DNA of 64,000 bases, taken from NCBI RefSeq assembly GCF_001442755.1, contig NZ_CP006368.1, positions 186,001 through 250,000 on the forward strand, written 5' to 3'. Each line of letters starts with the position of its first letter. The stretch's first letter is position 1. The notes below the pieces were generated by a model that worked only from the letters and a program-made list of their open reading frames with translations, was not told the DNA's origin and did no database searches. The stretch is from Aureimonas sp. AU20. GTDB lineage: Bacteria > Pseudomonadota > Alphaproteobacteria > Rhizobiales > Rhizobiaceae. Position numbers and translations under genes: made by a program. Shown piece after piece: positions 26,397-34,998 of the stretch.

Positions 26397-26428
26397 CATT
26401 CCGGTATCTGCTATCGAGGGTTACGCCC

Positions 26429-28045
26429 GTGCCTCTCATCCCGCTTTCCGCCCATCCCCAAGACGCCGAGGAGACCGCCGAGATCTGCGTGATCGGCGCC
26501 GGGATCGCGGGTCTCCTGCTCGCCCGCCGCCTCGCCGGCAGGGGAAGACGGGTCGTCGTTCTGGAAAGCGGCGGCGCGACGCTGGAGCCGACGGCGCAGG
26601 CGCTCAACGAAATCGACAATCCCTCCGGCGCCTATACCCGCGCCCTGACGGGGCGCTATCGCGCGCTCGGCGGCTCCTCCGTCAAGTGGGGCGGGCGGAT
26701 GCTCCCGATCAGCCGGCACGAGGTTTCTGCGCGGGACTATCTGTCCCTTCCCGGCTGGCCGTTGGACCGGAGCGAGCTCGACGCCTATCTGCCCGAGATC
26801 GAGAAGCTCTTCGGCATCGGCCCGAGTTCCTACGAGGCCGACCTTCTCGACACGGTGGACCGCGACGGCCGTTTGCCCCGCGACGACGGGAACCTGACGA
26901 GCCGTTTCGCCAAATGCCCCTCGTTCCGGCGCTCCAACGTGGCGACGCTTCTGGCGCGCGATATCGGCGCCCTTTCGTCCCTTCGCATCTGGCTCGACGC
27001 CACGGTCTGCGGGTTCCAGCTCGACCGTGTGGCCGGGCGCGTTCTATCCGTCGAGGCGCGCAGCCGCGCGGGGCGGACGCTGACGGTGCGGGCCGATCGC
27101 TTCGTCTTCGCGGCGGGCACGATTGAGACCACTCGCCTCCTGCTCTGGCTGGACGCCTTGTCCGAACACCGTGCCTTCGCGGATTGCCGCGTGCTGGGGC
27201 GCTATTTTCAGGATCATCTCAAAGTGAAGGTGGCCGAGATCTCGCGCGGCGACTGGCTCGGCACCAACCGGCTCTTCGCCTATCGCTTTCTGGAATCCGC
27301 GCGGCGGGACCTGCATCTTGAAACCACGGCTGCGGCGCAGCGCGAGGATGGCGCAGCCAGCGCCTTCGCCTATGTCACGATGGCGCTCAGCCAAAGCCCG
27401 CTCGGCATCGTCAAGAAGATCGTGCAGGACGTGCAGAAGCGCGACATGGACCCGCGCGACTGGGCCTCCCTCGGCCGGCACGTCCCCTTTCTCGCCCGGT
27501 CTGCCTATTGGCGCTGGGTGCGGCAGCAGCTTCTCGTGCCGCGCCATGTCGGGTTCGATCTTCAGGTCTGGATCGAGCAATTGCCTGACTGGAGCAACCA
27601 GATCCGCCTGTCGGAGAGCCGGGACAGCCTCGCCATGCCGAAGGTTCTCCTCGACTGGCGGCCGAGAGAGGCCGACGAGCGAACCTTCCGCTTCGCCATC
27701 GCCCGGATCGAGGCCTATTGGGCCCGTGCCGGGTTCGACCGAACCTGTCCCCTGTCTTGGACGCCCGCCGCATGCGACGCCTCCCGCCCGATCGCGCCAC
27801 TGGCGGAAGCCTGCGCACATCCGTCGGGCACGACGCGCATGGGGACGGACCCGTGCGAGTCCGTGGTCGCCCCGGACCTCGCCTGCCACGCCATCCCCAA
27901 TCTCAGCATCGCTAGCGCATCGACCTTCCCGACCGCCGGCAGCGCCAATCCGACCCTGACGATCATGGCCCTCGCCCTGCGGCTCGCCGATCATCTGATG
28001 GCCCGGCACCCCGAAGCCACGCAAAGGGCCACGATATCGGCTTGA
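26429..28045 (+). CDS. GMC-family FAD oxidoreductase in the polysaccharide cluster
   Basis: Flavoprotein of 538 residues starting at GTG 26429, with GAGGG upstream. The FAD fold is ICVIGAGIAGLLLARRLAG near the N-terminus; the C-terminal domain has AHPSGTTRMG and ASTFPTAGSANPTLT, where GMC enzymes keep their catalytic His/Asn. No signal peptide. It ends the aminosugar operon 32 bases after the second aminotransferase, suggesting oxidation of a sugar hydroxyl or sugar-lipid intermediate. Cholesterol/choline-type substrates are unlikely from context. Confidence 0.85.
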   Translation: MPLIPLSAHPQDAEETAEICVIGAGIAGLLLARRLAGRGRRVVVLESGGATLEPTAQALNEIDNPSGAYTRALTGRYRALGGSSVKWGGRMLPISRHEVSARDYLSLPGWPLDRSELDAYLPEIEKLFGIGPSSYEADLLDTVDRDGRLPRDDGNLTSRFAKCPSFRRSNVATLLARDIGALSSLRIWLDATVCGFQLDRVAGRVLSVEARSRAGRTLTVRADRFVFAAGTIETTRLLLWLDALSEHRAFADCRVLGRYFQDHLKVKVAEISRGDWLGTNRLFAYRFLESARRDLHLETTAAAQREDGAASAFAYVTMALSQSPLGIVKKIVQDVQKRDMDPRDWASLGRHVPFLARSAYWRWVRQQLLVPRHVGFDLQVWIEQLPDWSNQIRLSESRDSLAMPKVLLDWRPREADERTFRFAIARIEAYWARAGFDRTCPLSWTPAACDASRPIAPLAEACAHPSGTTRMGTDPCESVVAPDLACHAIPNLSIASASTFPTAGSANPTLTIMALALRLADHLMARHPEATQRATISA

Positions 28046-28051
28046 CCTTCG

Positions 28052-28792
28052 TTAGAGACGAGGTGGAGCGATCCTCTCGGCTTCCTGCGCGGTTGCCGGG
28101 TGATCGCCCGTCTCGTCGGCTCGCCAGCGGATGAAGCGGGCCGGCACGCCGGCCACGATCGAGAAGGGGGCGACATCGCCCGCCACCACGGCTCCCGCAC
28201 CCACGATCGCCCCCTTGCCGACCGTGACGCCGGGAAGCAGGACCGCGTTCGTGCCGATATCGGCCCAGGGCTCGACCCGAACCGGCCCGATCCGAAGGTC
28301 TGTCTGCACGACCGGGATGGTGACGGGCAGCCCCGTATGAGCCGATCCCAGGACCTTGGCGCCTGGGCCCCAGCCCACGAACTCGCCGAGTTCGAGATCA
28401 CGCGCGTCGAAATAGGCCTGCGGCCCGATCCAGACATGGTCGCCGATCACGCAGCGGCCGTCGAACCGCCCCTGCACGTAGACATCGGCGCCTATGAAGA
28501 CGCCCTTGCCGAACTCGAAGGTCTCGGGATGCTTGAAGCCGGCGCCGCTCGAGACCTGCAGCCCGTCCGCGCAGCGGCGTGACAGGGCGCGCCAGATCAA
28601 GCGGCGCATCAGGGCGTCGACGAAGCCCTCGCCCGAAACGAAGCGGGCATAGAGATCGACCAGCCCGGCCGAGCCATAGGTGGCGGCCAGGGCTTCGCAC
28701 AGGTCGCTCTCGTAGGCGGGGTCGGCCTCGACGGCTCGGCGTGCGTGAACCGCGCTGACGATCCGGCCGAGCCTGTTCCTCCCGAGCGACAT
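28052..28792 (-). CDS. Left-handed beta-helix acyltransferase
   Basis: Hexapeptide-repeat acyltransferase of 246 residues. Repeats occur as [24 protein letters not shown] and [19 protein letters not shown], ending with [12 protein letters not shown], typical of serine acetyltransferase/WecH-like O-acetyltransferases. An N-terminal helical part of about 90 residues precedes the helix. It follows the WbpD-like gene by only 4 bases and is convergent with the GMC gene. Likely O-acetylates a sugar of the repeat unit. Confidence 0.86.
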   Translation of the reverse strand: MSLGRNRLGRIVSAVHARRAVEADPAYESDLCEALAATYGSAGLVDLYARFVSGEGFVDALMRRLIWRALSRRCADGLQVSSGAGFKHPETFEFGKGVFIGADVYVQGRFDGRCVIGDHVWIGPQAYFDARDLELGEFVGWGPGAKVLGSAHTGLPVTIPVVQTDLRIGPVRVEPWADIGTNAVLLPGVTVGKGAIVGAGAVVAGDVAPFSIVAGVPARFIRWRADETGDHPATAQEAERIAPPRL

Positions 28793-28796
28793 GGGT

Positions 28797-29312
28797 CTAC
28801 TCGGCCAAGGCCGCAGCCTGGCTGGCCTCGGCCGGCGCCGGTTTGTGGCGCGTGCTTCCGATGATCCGCGCCGGGACGCCTGCCACGATGGCGAAGTCGG
28901 GCACGTCGCGCGTTACGACGGCCCCGGCGCCGATGAGGGCGCCTTCGCCGATCGTGACCCCAGCCAGGATGGTGGCGTTGCTGCCGATCGAGGCGCGCTG
29001 TCCCACGCGGATGGGATGGACCTGCCAGTCGCTGTCGCCCTGCACCGTGCCGTCCTCGGTCACTGCGCTGGGATAGAGATCGTTGGTGAACATGACGCCA
29101 TGGCCGATGAAGACGCCATCCTCGATCGTCACGCCCTCGCAAAGGAAGCTATGGCTGGAAATCTTGCAGTTGCGTCCGACGAAGGCGTTCCGCTGGATCT
29201 CTACGAAGGTTCCGATCCGAGAGCCGGCGCCGACATGGCAGCCATAGAGATTGACGAGATGCGGATGGTGGATCGTCACTCCATCCTCGAGGATCGGCGC
29301 CAGCGTTGTCAT
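28797..29312 (-). CDS. WbpD/WlbB-like sugar N-acetyltransferase
   Basis: Left-handed beta-helix enzyme of 171 residues starting at ATG 29310-29312. The sequence [55 protein letters not shown] and [13 protein letters not shown] matches UDP-2-acetamido-3-amino-2,3-dideoxyglucuronate N-acetyltransferases (WbpD/WlbB). With the dehydrogenase (22012) and aminotransferase (23040) it completes three consecutive steps to a 2,3-diacetamido-uronic acid nucleotide sugar, although it is transcribed separately. Confidence 0.86.
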   Translation of the reverse strand: MTTLAPILEDGVTIHHPHLVNLYGCHVGAGSRIGTFVEIQRNAFVGRNCKISSHSFLCEGVTIEDGVFIGHGVMFTNDLYPSAVTEDGTVQGDSDWQVHPIRVGQRASIGSNATILAGVTIGEGALIGAGAVVTRDVPDFAIVAGVPARIIGSTRHKPAPAEASQAAALAE

Positions 29313-29365
29313 GATCTCACGAGTCCCCTCTGTGCTCGGTCGAAGTCGATCATGGGACGGGGATA

Positions 29366-29386
29366 TCCGTAAAGTCGCCTTACGGA
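29366..29386. promoter_or_regulatory. Inverted repeat TCCGTAA-N7-TTACGGA
   Basis: Perfect 7-base arms at 29366-29372 and 29380-29386, centred about 64 bases upstream of the WbpD-like start. Position suits an operator or leader hairpin for the acyltransferase operon. No regulator is obvious beyond the LuxR-type protein at 4425. Confidence 0.4.
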
Positions 29387-29637
29387 ACGGAAGCGTACCG
29401 CTTTGGGCGAAGGGGGCGCCGCCTTGCTCCCAAGCGCTCCGGCAGGAGACGGGACCCTCTCGCGACCTGCCGCCTCCGGGGTCCGACGGAAGGCGAAGAT
29501 CTGACCGGCGGGCGCGACGGACGCCGCCGAATGCGCACGCGCCTTGGCCTGCCTGTCCGCCGCCTTGGGAATAGCCCCGGCCGCCCTACGCCTTTTCGGC
29601 CGGGCAGGCGGGGAGCCATGACCGCCGAAGAGGGAAA

Positions 29638-29666
29638 TTGACCGCGTTAACCAATATTTTACCAAT
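29638..29666 (+). promoter_or_regulatory. Candidate housekeeping promoter of the sugar transferase gene
   Basis: TTGACC at 29638-29643 is followed after about 16-17 bases of AT-rich sequence by TACCAA, a plausible though weak -35/-10 pair, 40-odd bases upstream of the coding start at 29708 (AGGAG at 29695-29699). The AT content contrasts with the flanks. Confidence 0.35.
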
Positions 29667-29707
29667 GCTCCGACGGTTCAGACGAACCCGGATCAGGAGC
29701 GCCTGCG

Positions 29708-30475
29708 ATGCTGACCGGACTTCCCACCCGCAACCTGGGTTCACGGTCGAACCCCGAACGGCTTACGGGAGAGCCGGCCATCGGCTGGAGCCGCTTCGGA
29801 CTGTCGGTGCCCGGTCCAGACTCTCTCCTCCGGGTCCCGAGCGGCCGGTCTCTCCGGCGGGAGGAGGTCAGTCCCTATCTCCTTTCGAGGCGCAAGCGCG
29901 TTCTGGACCTGATGCTGGCCGTCGTGATCCTCGTCATCGTCCTGCCCCTGATGCTGCACATCGCGCTTCTCATCAAGCTCACCAGCCGGGGACCCGTCAT
30001 CTACACACAGGAGCGCGGCGGGCTTCATCATCAGCCCTTCCAGGTCCTGAAATTTCGAACGATGATCGTCGCGCCGGAGAGGCCCGGCGGCTTTCTCCCG
30101 CAGGCCTGCCGGGGAGACCGGCGGGTGACGGCGGTCGGGCGCTGGCTGCGGCAGCTCAGCTTCGACGAACTTCCTCAACTCATCAACGTCATCCGGGGTG
30201 AGATGTCGCTGGTCGGCCCGCGTCCGCATGCGCTGAGCCACGATCTCTACTATCTCGGCCATGTCGCGGGCTACGCCAGACGCTATGCCTGCACCCCCGG
30301 CCTGACCGGACTGGCGCAGATCTCCGGCGCGCGGGGCGAGACCCTCCGCCCTTCCGACATGCAGCGCCGCGTCGCGCTGGATCTCCACTACATCCGGCAC
30401 GCATCGGTCCTTTACGACCTGATGATCCTGTCCAAGACGATCGCGCTGACGTTCCACTGCCCGAACGCTTACTAG
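29708..30475 (+). CDS. Initiating phosphoglycosyl transferase (WcaJ/PglC-type sugar transferase)
   Basis: Membrane enzyme of 255 residues that would transfer a sugar-phosphate from a UDP-sugar to undecaprenyl phosphate to start repeat-unit synthesis. It has one hydrophobic segment (about 63-85) and the catalytic domain with KFRTM, FDELPQLINVIRGEMSLVGP and PGLTGLAQISG, so it is the short monotopic type rather than the five-helix WbaP/WcaJ form. Start ATG 29708 has AGGAG eight bases upstream. The DELPQL acidic residues are intact. It marks the right end of the polysaccharide locus. Confidence 0.92.
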   Translation: MLTGLPTRNLGSRSNPERLTGEPAIGWSRFGLSVPGPDSLLRVPSGRSLRREEVSPYLLSRRKRVLDLMLAVVILVIVLPLMLHIALLIKLTSRGPVIYTQERGGLHHQPFQVLKFRTMIVAPERPGGFLPQACRGDRRVTAVGRWLRQLSFDELPQLINVIRGEMSLVGPRPHALSHDLYYLGHVAGYARRYACTPGLTGLAQISGARGETLRPSDMQRRVALDLHYIRHASVLYDLMILSKTIALTFHCPNAY

Positions 30476-30546
30476 GCTGGGTCCTCGACAGGGCTCGGAG
30501 GGCAAGCCGCACGAAGCTTTCCACGAAATCTCGCCGTGCTCGGACG

Positions 30547-31665
30547 TCAGGTCGTCTCGCGCTGGATCAGGCGCAGCGGCAGGCATTCGCGACAGGGCGT
30601 GTCGCCGTTCGCCAGGAGGCGCCTGGACAAGAGCGCGCCCGCGCGCGCGCCGATCGCGCGACCATCTATGGCGATGGTGGAGAGGGAGGGGGACATCTCG
30701 GCGGCGAACTCGCTGTCGCCCATTCCCAGAATGGCGAGATCGTCGGGAAGCGCCAGCCCCTGCCGCCGGCTTTCCAGAACGGCGCCGATGGCAAGGAGAT
30801 CGTTGGCGAAAAAGACGGCGTCGATCCTTTCGGCCGAGGCGATCAACTCGCGCAGGACGACATGGCCTTCCGACATGGAACGGACATGCTCGACCTCGCG
30901 AACGAGGGCGATCTCGGCGCCGAGTTCGCGCGCGCGCGTTTCGAAACCATGCAGCCGCAACCGCCCCCGGCCACCGCTGCGGCCGACGAAGGCGAGGCGC
31001 CTTCGCCCGCGCGCGACGAGATGCTCGGCCGCCATACGCCCGCCATCGGTGTTGGAAATGCCGACCAGCATGTCGATGGGATCGCGCGGATAGGCCCAAC
31101 TTTCGACGATGGGAACGCCGAGCTCGCGCAAGGCCCGGCGATTGTCCTCCAGTTCCACCACCCCGGTAAAGAACACGGCGGCGGGCTTGAGCGCGCGCAG
31201 CGACTGAACCGCCGCCGTCTCGCGCGCATAGGAATAGGAGGTCTGGCCGATCATCAGCTGGTAGCCCGCCGCTTCCACAATCTCGGAGCAGGCGTCGGCG
31301 GCCTCGTTGTACTGCTGGCTGACGAGATTCGAGACGAAGGCGGCGACCACGGTAGACCGCCCCGATCGCAGCGCCGAGGCATGCGGATTGGAGACGTAGC
31401 CGGTGGTCTCAACCACGGCGCGCACCCGCTCCAGCGTCGCGGGCGAGACGAGGCCGGGCGAGCGCAGCGCGCGCGACACGGTGATGGGCGAAACGCCGGC
31501 CTCGCGCGCCACGTCCTCGATCCTCGGCGGACGGGCGAGGAGAGCGGCGTCATGGCCCCGCGCGGGCGCGGCGCGGCTGGCGGGCTGAACGCGAACCACC
31601 TCGTCGAATGTGGGGAGCGGCGTGGGCGCGCCCTGCGATGCCGGTTCGTTTCTCGCCTCCGTCAT
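30547..31665 (-). CDS. LacI-family transcriptional regulator
   Basis: Repressor-type regulator of 372 residues. The helix-turn-helix is at about 49-69 (RIEDVAREAGVSPITVSRAL), preceded by an unusual 48-residue Ala/Pro/Arg-rich extension; a downstream in-frame GTG could be the true start. The rest is a periplasmic-binding-protein-like effector domain (GISNTDGGRMAAEHLVARG, VFFANDLLAIGAV). It ends the amino-acid-ABC/deacylase operon and is the obvious candidate to bind the two palindromes at 35798-35840. Confidence 0.9.
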   Translation of the reverse strand: MTEARNEPASQGAPTPLPTFDEVVRVQPASRAAPARGHDAALLARPPRIEDVAREAGVSPITVSRALRSPGLVSPATLERVRAVVETTGYVSNPHASALRSGRSTVVAAFVSNLVSQQYNEAADACSEIVEAAGYQLMIGQTSYSYARETAAVQSLRALKPAAVFFTGVVELEDNRRALRELGVPIVESWAYPRDPIDMLVGISNTDGGRMAAEHLVARGRRRLAFVGRSGGRGRLRLHGFETRARELGAEIALVREVEHVRSMSEGHVVLRELIASAERIDAVFFANDLLAIGAVLESRRQGLALPDDLAILGMGDSEFAAEMSPSLSTIAIDGRAIGARAGALLSRRLLANGDTPCRECLPLRLIQRETT

Positions 31666-31686
31666 GCCGGGTCGCGTATCCTTTCG

Positions 31687-32703
31687 CTATTCGGCCGGGC
31701 CGACGATCCGCGCCACTTGGACCAGACAATCGCCGGATCGGCAATCGGTATGAAGACGGCGCGACAGGACGATGCCGCCGCGCTCGAAACGCAGCTCCGC
31801 CTCCGGCAGGTCGAGCCGTTCGAAATCGTGATACCAGCCGGCGAGATCGCCCGCCTCGACGCGGTCCCCCAGCGTCACCGCCGGCTCGAACCAGCCGCGC
31901 CGTGTCGCGAAGATCGCCTGTTCGTGGCTTTCCAGGGCGAGGATCGTCATCTCCTCGAAAGTGCCGGGATCGGTGCCGAAAGGCGGCGTCTCGACGAGGC
32001 CGAGCTTGACGAGGAGATTGTCGAGCGCGCGCTCGGTGCCCCTGACGCTGGCGCGGGTCGCCGTGCCGCCGCCGCCGAACTCGCCGGACAGGCCGATCGC
32101 CCCCGCGCGCGCCGCCGCCGCCATGGAGGTCGGCGCGTCGGCGCCGTTCTCGGCGATGAAACCGTAGGCGAGGCCCATGGCCTTCATGAGTCCCAGCGCG
32201 CGGGCGAAGCGCTCCGGCGGCCCCTGCCGCTCGATCAGCGCGCAGGGCAGATGCTCCATCGAGGTGCCGCCGGAATGGAGGTCCACCACCACATCATGGC
32301 GCGGGAAAAGCGTATGCTCCAGGAAATGCGCCATGCGGAAGGTCGGCGTGCCCGATGGGTCGCCCGGAAAGGCGCGGTTGAGATTGCCTTCGTCCAGCGG
32401 CGAGCGGCGGCGCGCCGCCATGACGGCGGGATGGTTGGCGAAGGGTAGGATCGTCAGCTCGCCTCGGATCATTTCCGGCTCGATGCGACGGATGAGGCGG
32501 GTCAGGCAAATCTCGCCCTCGTACTCGTCGCCGTGATTGCCGGCCATGAGCAGGACGCGCGGCCCGGCGCCGTTGCGAATGCGGCAGATCGGGACCTTGA
32601 CCTGATAATAGGGCGAGCGATCGACCGAGAAGGGAATGCCGAGATAGGACAAGACCTTGCCGTTCCGCTCGAAGTCGATCGAATGAAAGAGACCGGTGTG
32701 CAT
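31687..32703 (-). CDS. DoeB-like N-acyl-amino-acid deacylase (succinylglutamate desuccinylase/aspartoacylase family)
   Basis: Zinc-dependent deacylase of 338 residues. ATG 32701-32703 is chosen over 32727 because GGAGG lies five bases upstream. Zinc ligands are His57 and Glu60 in GNHGDEYEG and His143 in DLHSGG, and the family Arg is in LNRAFPG. The sequence layout resembles DoeB, which deacetylates N-acetyl-diaminobutyrate in ectoine breakdown. Here it follows a polar-amino-acid transporter, so it probably frees an amino acid from an imported N-acyl derivative. Confidence 0.82.
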   Translation of the reverse strand: MHTGLFHSIDFERNGKVLSYLGIPFSVDRSPYYQVKVPICRIRNGAGPRVLLMAGNHGDEYEGEICLTRLIRRIEPEMIRGELTILPFANHPAVMAARRRSPLDEGNLNRAFPGDPSGTPTFRMAHFLEHTLFPRHDVVVDLHSGGTSMEHLPCALIERQGPPERFARALGLMKAMGLAYGFIAENGADAPTSMAAAARAGAIGLSGEFGGGGTATRASVRGTERALDNLLVKLGLVETPPFGTDPGTFEEMTILALESHEQAIFATRRGWFEPAVTLGDRVEAGDLAGWYHDFERLDLPEAELRFERGGIVLSRRLHTDCRSGDCLVQVARIVGPAE

Positions 32704-32755
32704 GAAAGCCTCCGCCGGGGAGCGCATGCGCTCGCCCGGCCGTCAGGGGGAATCG

Positions 32756-32777
32756 GACGGCGGCGGTCGCCGCCGTC
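32756..32777 (-). terminator. GC-rich hairpin after the amino-acid binding-protein gene
   Basis: GACGGCGGCG (32756-32765) pairs perfectly with CGCCGCCGTC (32768-32777). It lies between the binding-protein stop (32796) and the deacylase start (32703), in transcript orientation directly after the binding-protein gene. No T-run follows, so it more likely slows 3' decay or lowers downstream expression than ends transcription. Confidence 0.55.
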
Positions 32778-32795
32778 AAGGCACGAAGGCCGGGG

Positions 32796-33578
32796 TCACA
32801 GGGTCGGAAGCGGAGCGGCTTCCTTGAACCACTTCATCTGCAGCGCCTGCAGCTTGCCGTTCATGCGGTTGGTGAAGAGGTCGGTGTTCAGCCAGTTCAG
32901 AAGGTTCTGCTCTCCCTGCGCCACCGCCGCATGGGCTGGCGATTGGCGAATGGCGAATTTCAGCGCGACGCTGGCGTCCGCACCCGAAACGTTGAGCGCG
33001 ATGGCGCTGTTCTCGGCGAACATCTCGACCTGGCCGGCGCGGAAGGCGGCGATGGCGCTCGGCGCATCCTCGAAGCGGACGATCTGCGCGCCCTTGGCGT
33101 TGTCGGTCAGCCAGACGTCGAGCGTCGAGCCCTTGGCGACCGCGATCGAATGACCGGCGAGGTCGTCGGGCTTCTCGAAGCTCGGCGTGTCCGCCTTGCC
33201 GTAGACGCCGAGCTGCACCGCGACATAGGGCTGCGAGAACATGACCTGCTGGGCGCGCTCGGGCGTGGCGCCGGCGGCGGCCACCAGCACGTCGATCTTG
33301 TCGGACAGGAGGCTGGGGATGCGGCTTGGGCCCGTCACTTCCACGATCTCGAGCGTCACGCCCATGTCGGCGGCCATCAGCTTGGCGAGTTCGACGTCGA
33401 AGCCCGTCAACTCGCCCGAGCCGTCCTTGAAGCCCCAAGGCGCGGAATCGGCGAGAACGCCGATGCGCAGCGTTCCGGCGGACAGGACGTCCTGCAACTT
33501 GTCGGCGAAGGCCGCGCCCGCCGGCAGGATGGCGAGGGTGAAGGCGGTGGCGGCGAGAAGGGTGCGGAAGGCGCGCAT
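32796..33578 (-). CDS. Polar-amino-acid ABC transporter, periplasmic binding protein
   Basis: Family 3 solute-binding protein of 260 residues with a signal peptide of about 25 residues (cleavage near GAAFA-DK). The mature part starts LRIGVLADSAPWGF, and GFDVELAKLMAADMG plus AGQVEMFAENSAIAL are characteristic. It delivers its ligand to the permeases at 34337-35667. It comes after the ATPase gene, 37 bases downstream, and before the deacylase. Confidence 0.88.
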   Translation of the reverse strand: MRAFRTLLAATAFTLAILPAGAAFADKLQDVLSAGTLRIGVLADSAPWGFKDGSGELTGFDVELAKLMAADMGVTLEIVEVTGPSRIPSLLSDKIDVLVAAAGATPERAQQVMFSQPYVAVQLGVYGKADTPSFEKPDDLAGHSIAVAKGSTLDVWLTDNAKGAQIVRFEDAPSAIAAFRAGQVEMFAENSAIALNVSGADASVALKFAIRQSPAHAAVAQGEQNLLNWLNTDLFTNRMNGKLQALQMKWFKEAAPLPTL

Positions 33579-33615
33579 GGGCTGGGGTCCTGATGTGGGG
33601 GAAGGGAAGGGGAAA

Positions 33616-34350
33616 TCAGTGCTGCGAGGCGCCGATGAAGCTTCTGAGCTCCGGCGTCTTCGGCCCGGCGAAGATCTCGGCCGGCGGCCCGTGCTCCCAG
33701 ACGCGGCCTTCGTGCATGAAGACGATCTGGGAGGCGACGTTGCGGGCGAAGTTCATCTCGTGGGTGACGAGGATCATGGTCATGCCCTGGCGGGCCAAGT
33801 CCTCCATCACTTTAAGAACCTCGCCGACGAGCTCGGGGTCGAGCGCCGAGGTGACCTCGTCGAACAGCATGAGGTGCGGCTCCATGGCCAGGCACCGGGC
33901 GATCGCCACGCGCTGCTGCTGGCCGCCCGAAAGCTCGGCGGGATAGCTGTCGATCTTGGCTTCCAGCCCGACCTGGGCGAGCACGCGCCGCGCCAGCTCG
34001 CGCGCGGCCCCGCCCTTCGCCACGCGGCCGCGAAGGCCAGGGGCGAGCGTGATGTTCTTCTCGACGCTGAGATGGGGGAAGAGATTGAACTGCTGGAACA
34101 CGATGCCGACGCGCTGACGCAGCTTCCGCAGGTCCGTCGTGCGGGCATGGACGATCTCGTTCTCGATGCGGATCTCGCCGCCGTCGATCGCATCCAGCCC
34201 GTTGATGCAGCGAAGCAGAGTGGATTTGCCCGAGCCGGAGCGGCCGATGATCGTGACGATTTCGCCCTTCTCGATCGGCAGGGTGACGCCCTTCAGAACC
34301 TCGAGCTTGCCGAAGGTCTTGCGGACGTCTCTGATGTCAACGAGCGCCAT
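33616..34350 (-). CDS. Polar-amino-acid ABC transporter, ATPase
   Basis: ABC ATPase of 244 residues. Walker A is GRSGSGKST (36-44), the signature is LSGGQQQR and Walker B is LMLFDEVTSALD. Its start overlaps the end of the upstream permease by 14 bases. The typical GluD/HisP/EhuA pattern supports polar-amino-acid import; it energises the two permeases encoded just upstream. Confidence 0.92.
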   Translation of the reverse strand: MALVDIRDVRKTFGKLEVLKGVTLPIEKGEIVTIIGRSGSGKSTLLRCINGLDAIDGGEIRIENEIVHARTTDLRKLRQRVGIVFQQFNLFPHLSVEKNITLAPGLRGRVAKGGAARELARRVLAQVGLEAKIDSYPAELSGGQQQRVAIARCLAMEPHLMLFDEVTSALDPELVGEVLKVMEDLARQGMTMILVTHEMNFARNVASQIVFMHEGRVWEHGPPAEIFAGPKTPELRSFIGASQH

Positions 34351-34987
34351 TGAGGCGATCCTCCAGGGAACGCGACCAGAGGGTCAGCGGGAAACAGATG
34401 GCGAAATAGACGGCGGCGACGCAGGCATAGGCGGCAAGCGGCTGGAAGGTCGCCGCCGAGGCGATCTGCCCGGCGCGCGCCAGTTCCACGAAGCCGACGA
34501 TCGAGGCGAGCGAGGTGTTCTTCACGAGCTGGACGAGGAAGCCGACCGTCGCTGGCAGGGCGAGGCGGAAGGCCTGCGGTCCGATCACGTGGCGGAACTG
34601 CTCCCAGCCGGTGAGGCCCAAGCAGGCCCCGGCCTCCCACTGCGCGGCGGGAATGGCCTGGATCGCGCCGCGCCAGATCTCGCCCAGAAACGCCGCCGTG
34701 TAGAGCGCGAAGGCGACGGTGACCGAGGCCAGCGCCGAGACCTGCACGCCGGTCAGAACCGGCAGACCGAAATAGAAGAACATGATGAGGCCGAGAACCG
34801 GCACGCCCTGGACGATCTGGAGAAAGCCCGTGGCGATCCAGCGCGAGGCACCGGCCCGCGCGGTGCGCGCCAGCGCCAGCAGAAGCGCGAAGGGCGCACC
34901 GAGAGCGAGGCTGAGCGCGACGAGAACCAGCGTCCAGCGCAGGGCCGCGAGAATGGTGAGAACGTCCTGTGGGGTGAAGCCGCGCAT
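34337..34987 (-). CDS. Polar-amino-acid ABC transporter, permease
   Basis: HisMQ-type permease of 216 residues, ATG 34985-34987, about five membrane segments. The EAA loop is visible as IPAAQWEAGACLGLTGWEQF. The gene follows the first permease by 11 bases and overlaps the ATPase gene. The two permeases would form a heterodimer. Confidence 0.9.
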   Translation of the reverse strand: MRGFTPQDVLTILAALRWTLVLVALSLALGAPFALLLALARTARAGASRWIATGFLQIVQGVPVLGLIMFFYFGLPVLTGVQVSALASVTVAFALYTAAFLGEIWRGAIQAIPAAQWEAGACLGLTGWEQFRHVIGPQAFRLALPATVGFLVQLVKNTSLASIVGFVELARAGQIASAATFQPLAAYACVAAVYFAICFPLTLWSRSLEDRLNGAR

Positions 34988-34998
34988 GACCTGTTTCC

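Larger units (their letters stand above)
29313..29707. promoter_or_regulatory. Divergent region between acyltransferase pair and sugar transferase
   Basis: About 395 bases without a gene. It contains the inverted repeat at 29366-29386 near the minus-strand start and a promoter-like, AT-rich patch at 29636-29672 upstream of the sugar transferase. The middle part is GC-rich and its short frames on both strands have Arg/Pro-rich translations that are not credible. Confidence 0.45.
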
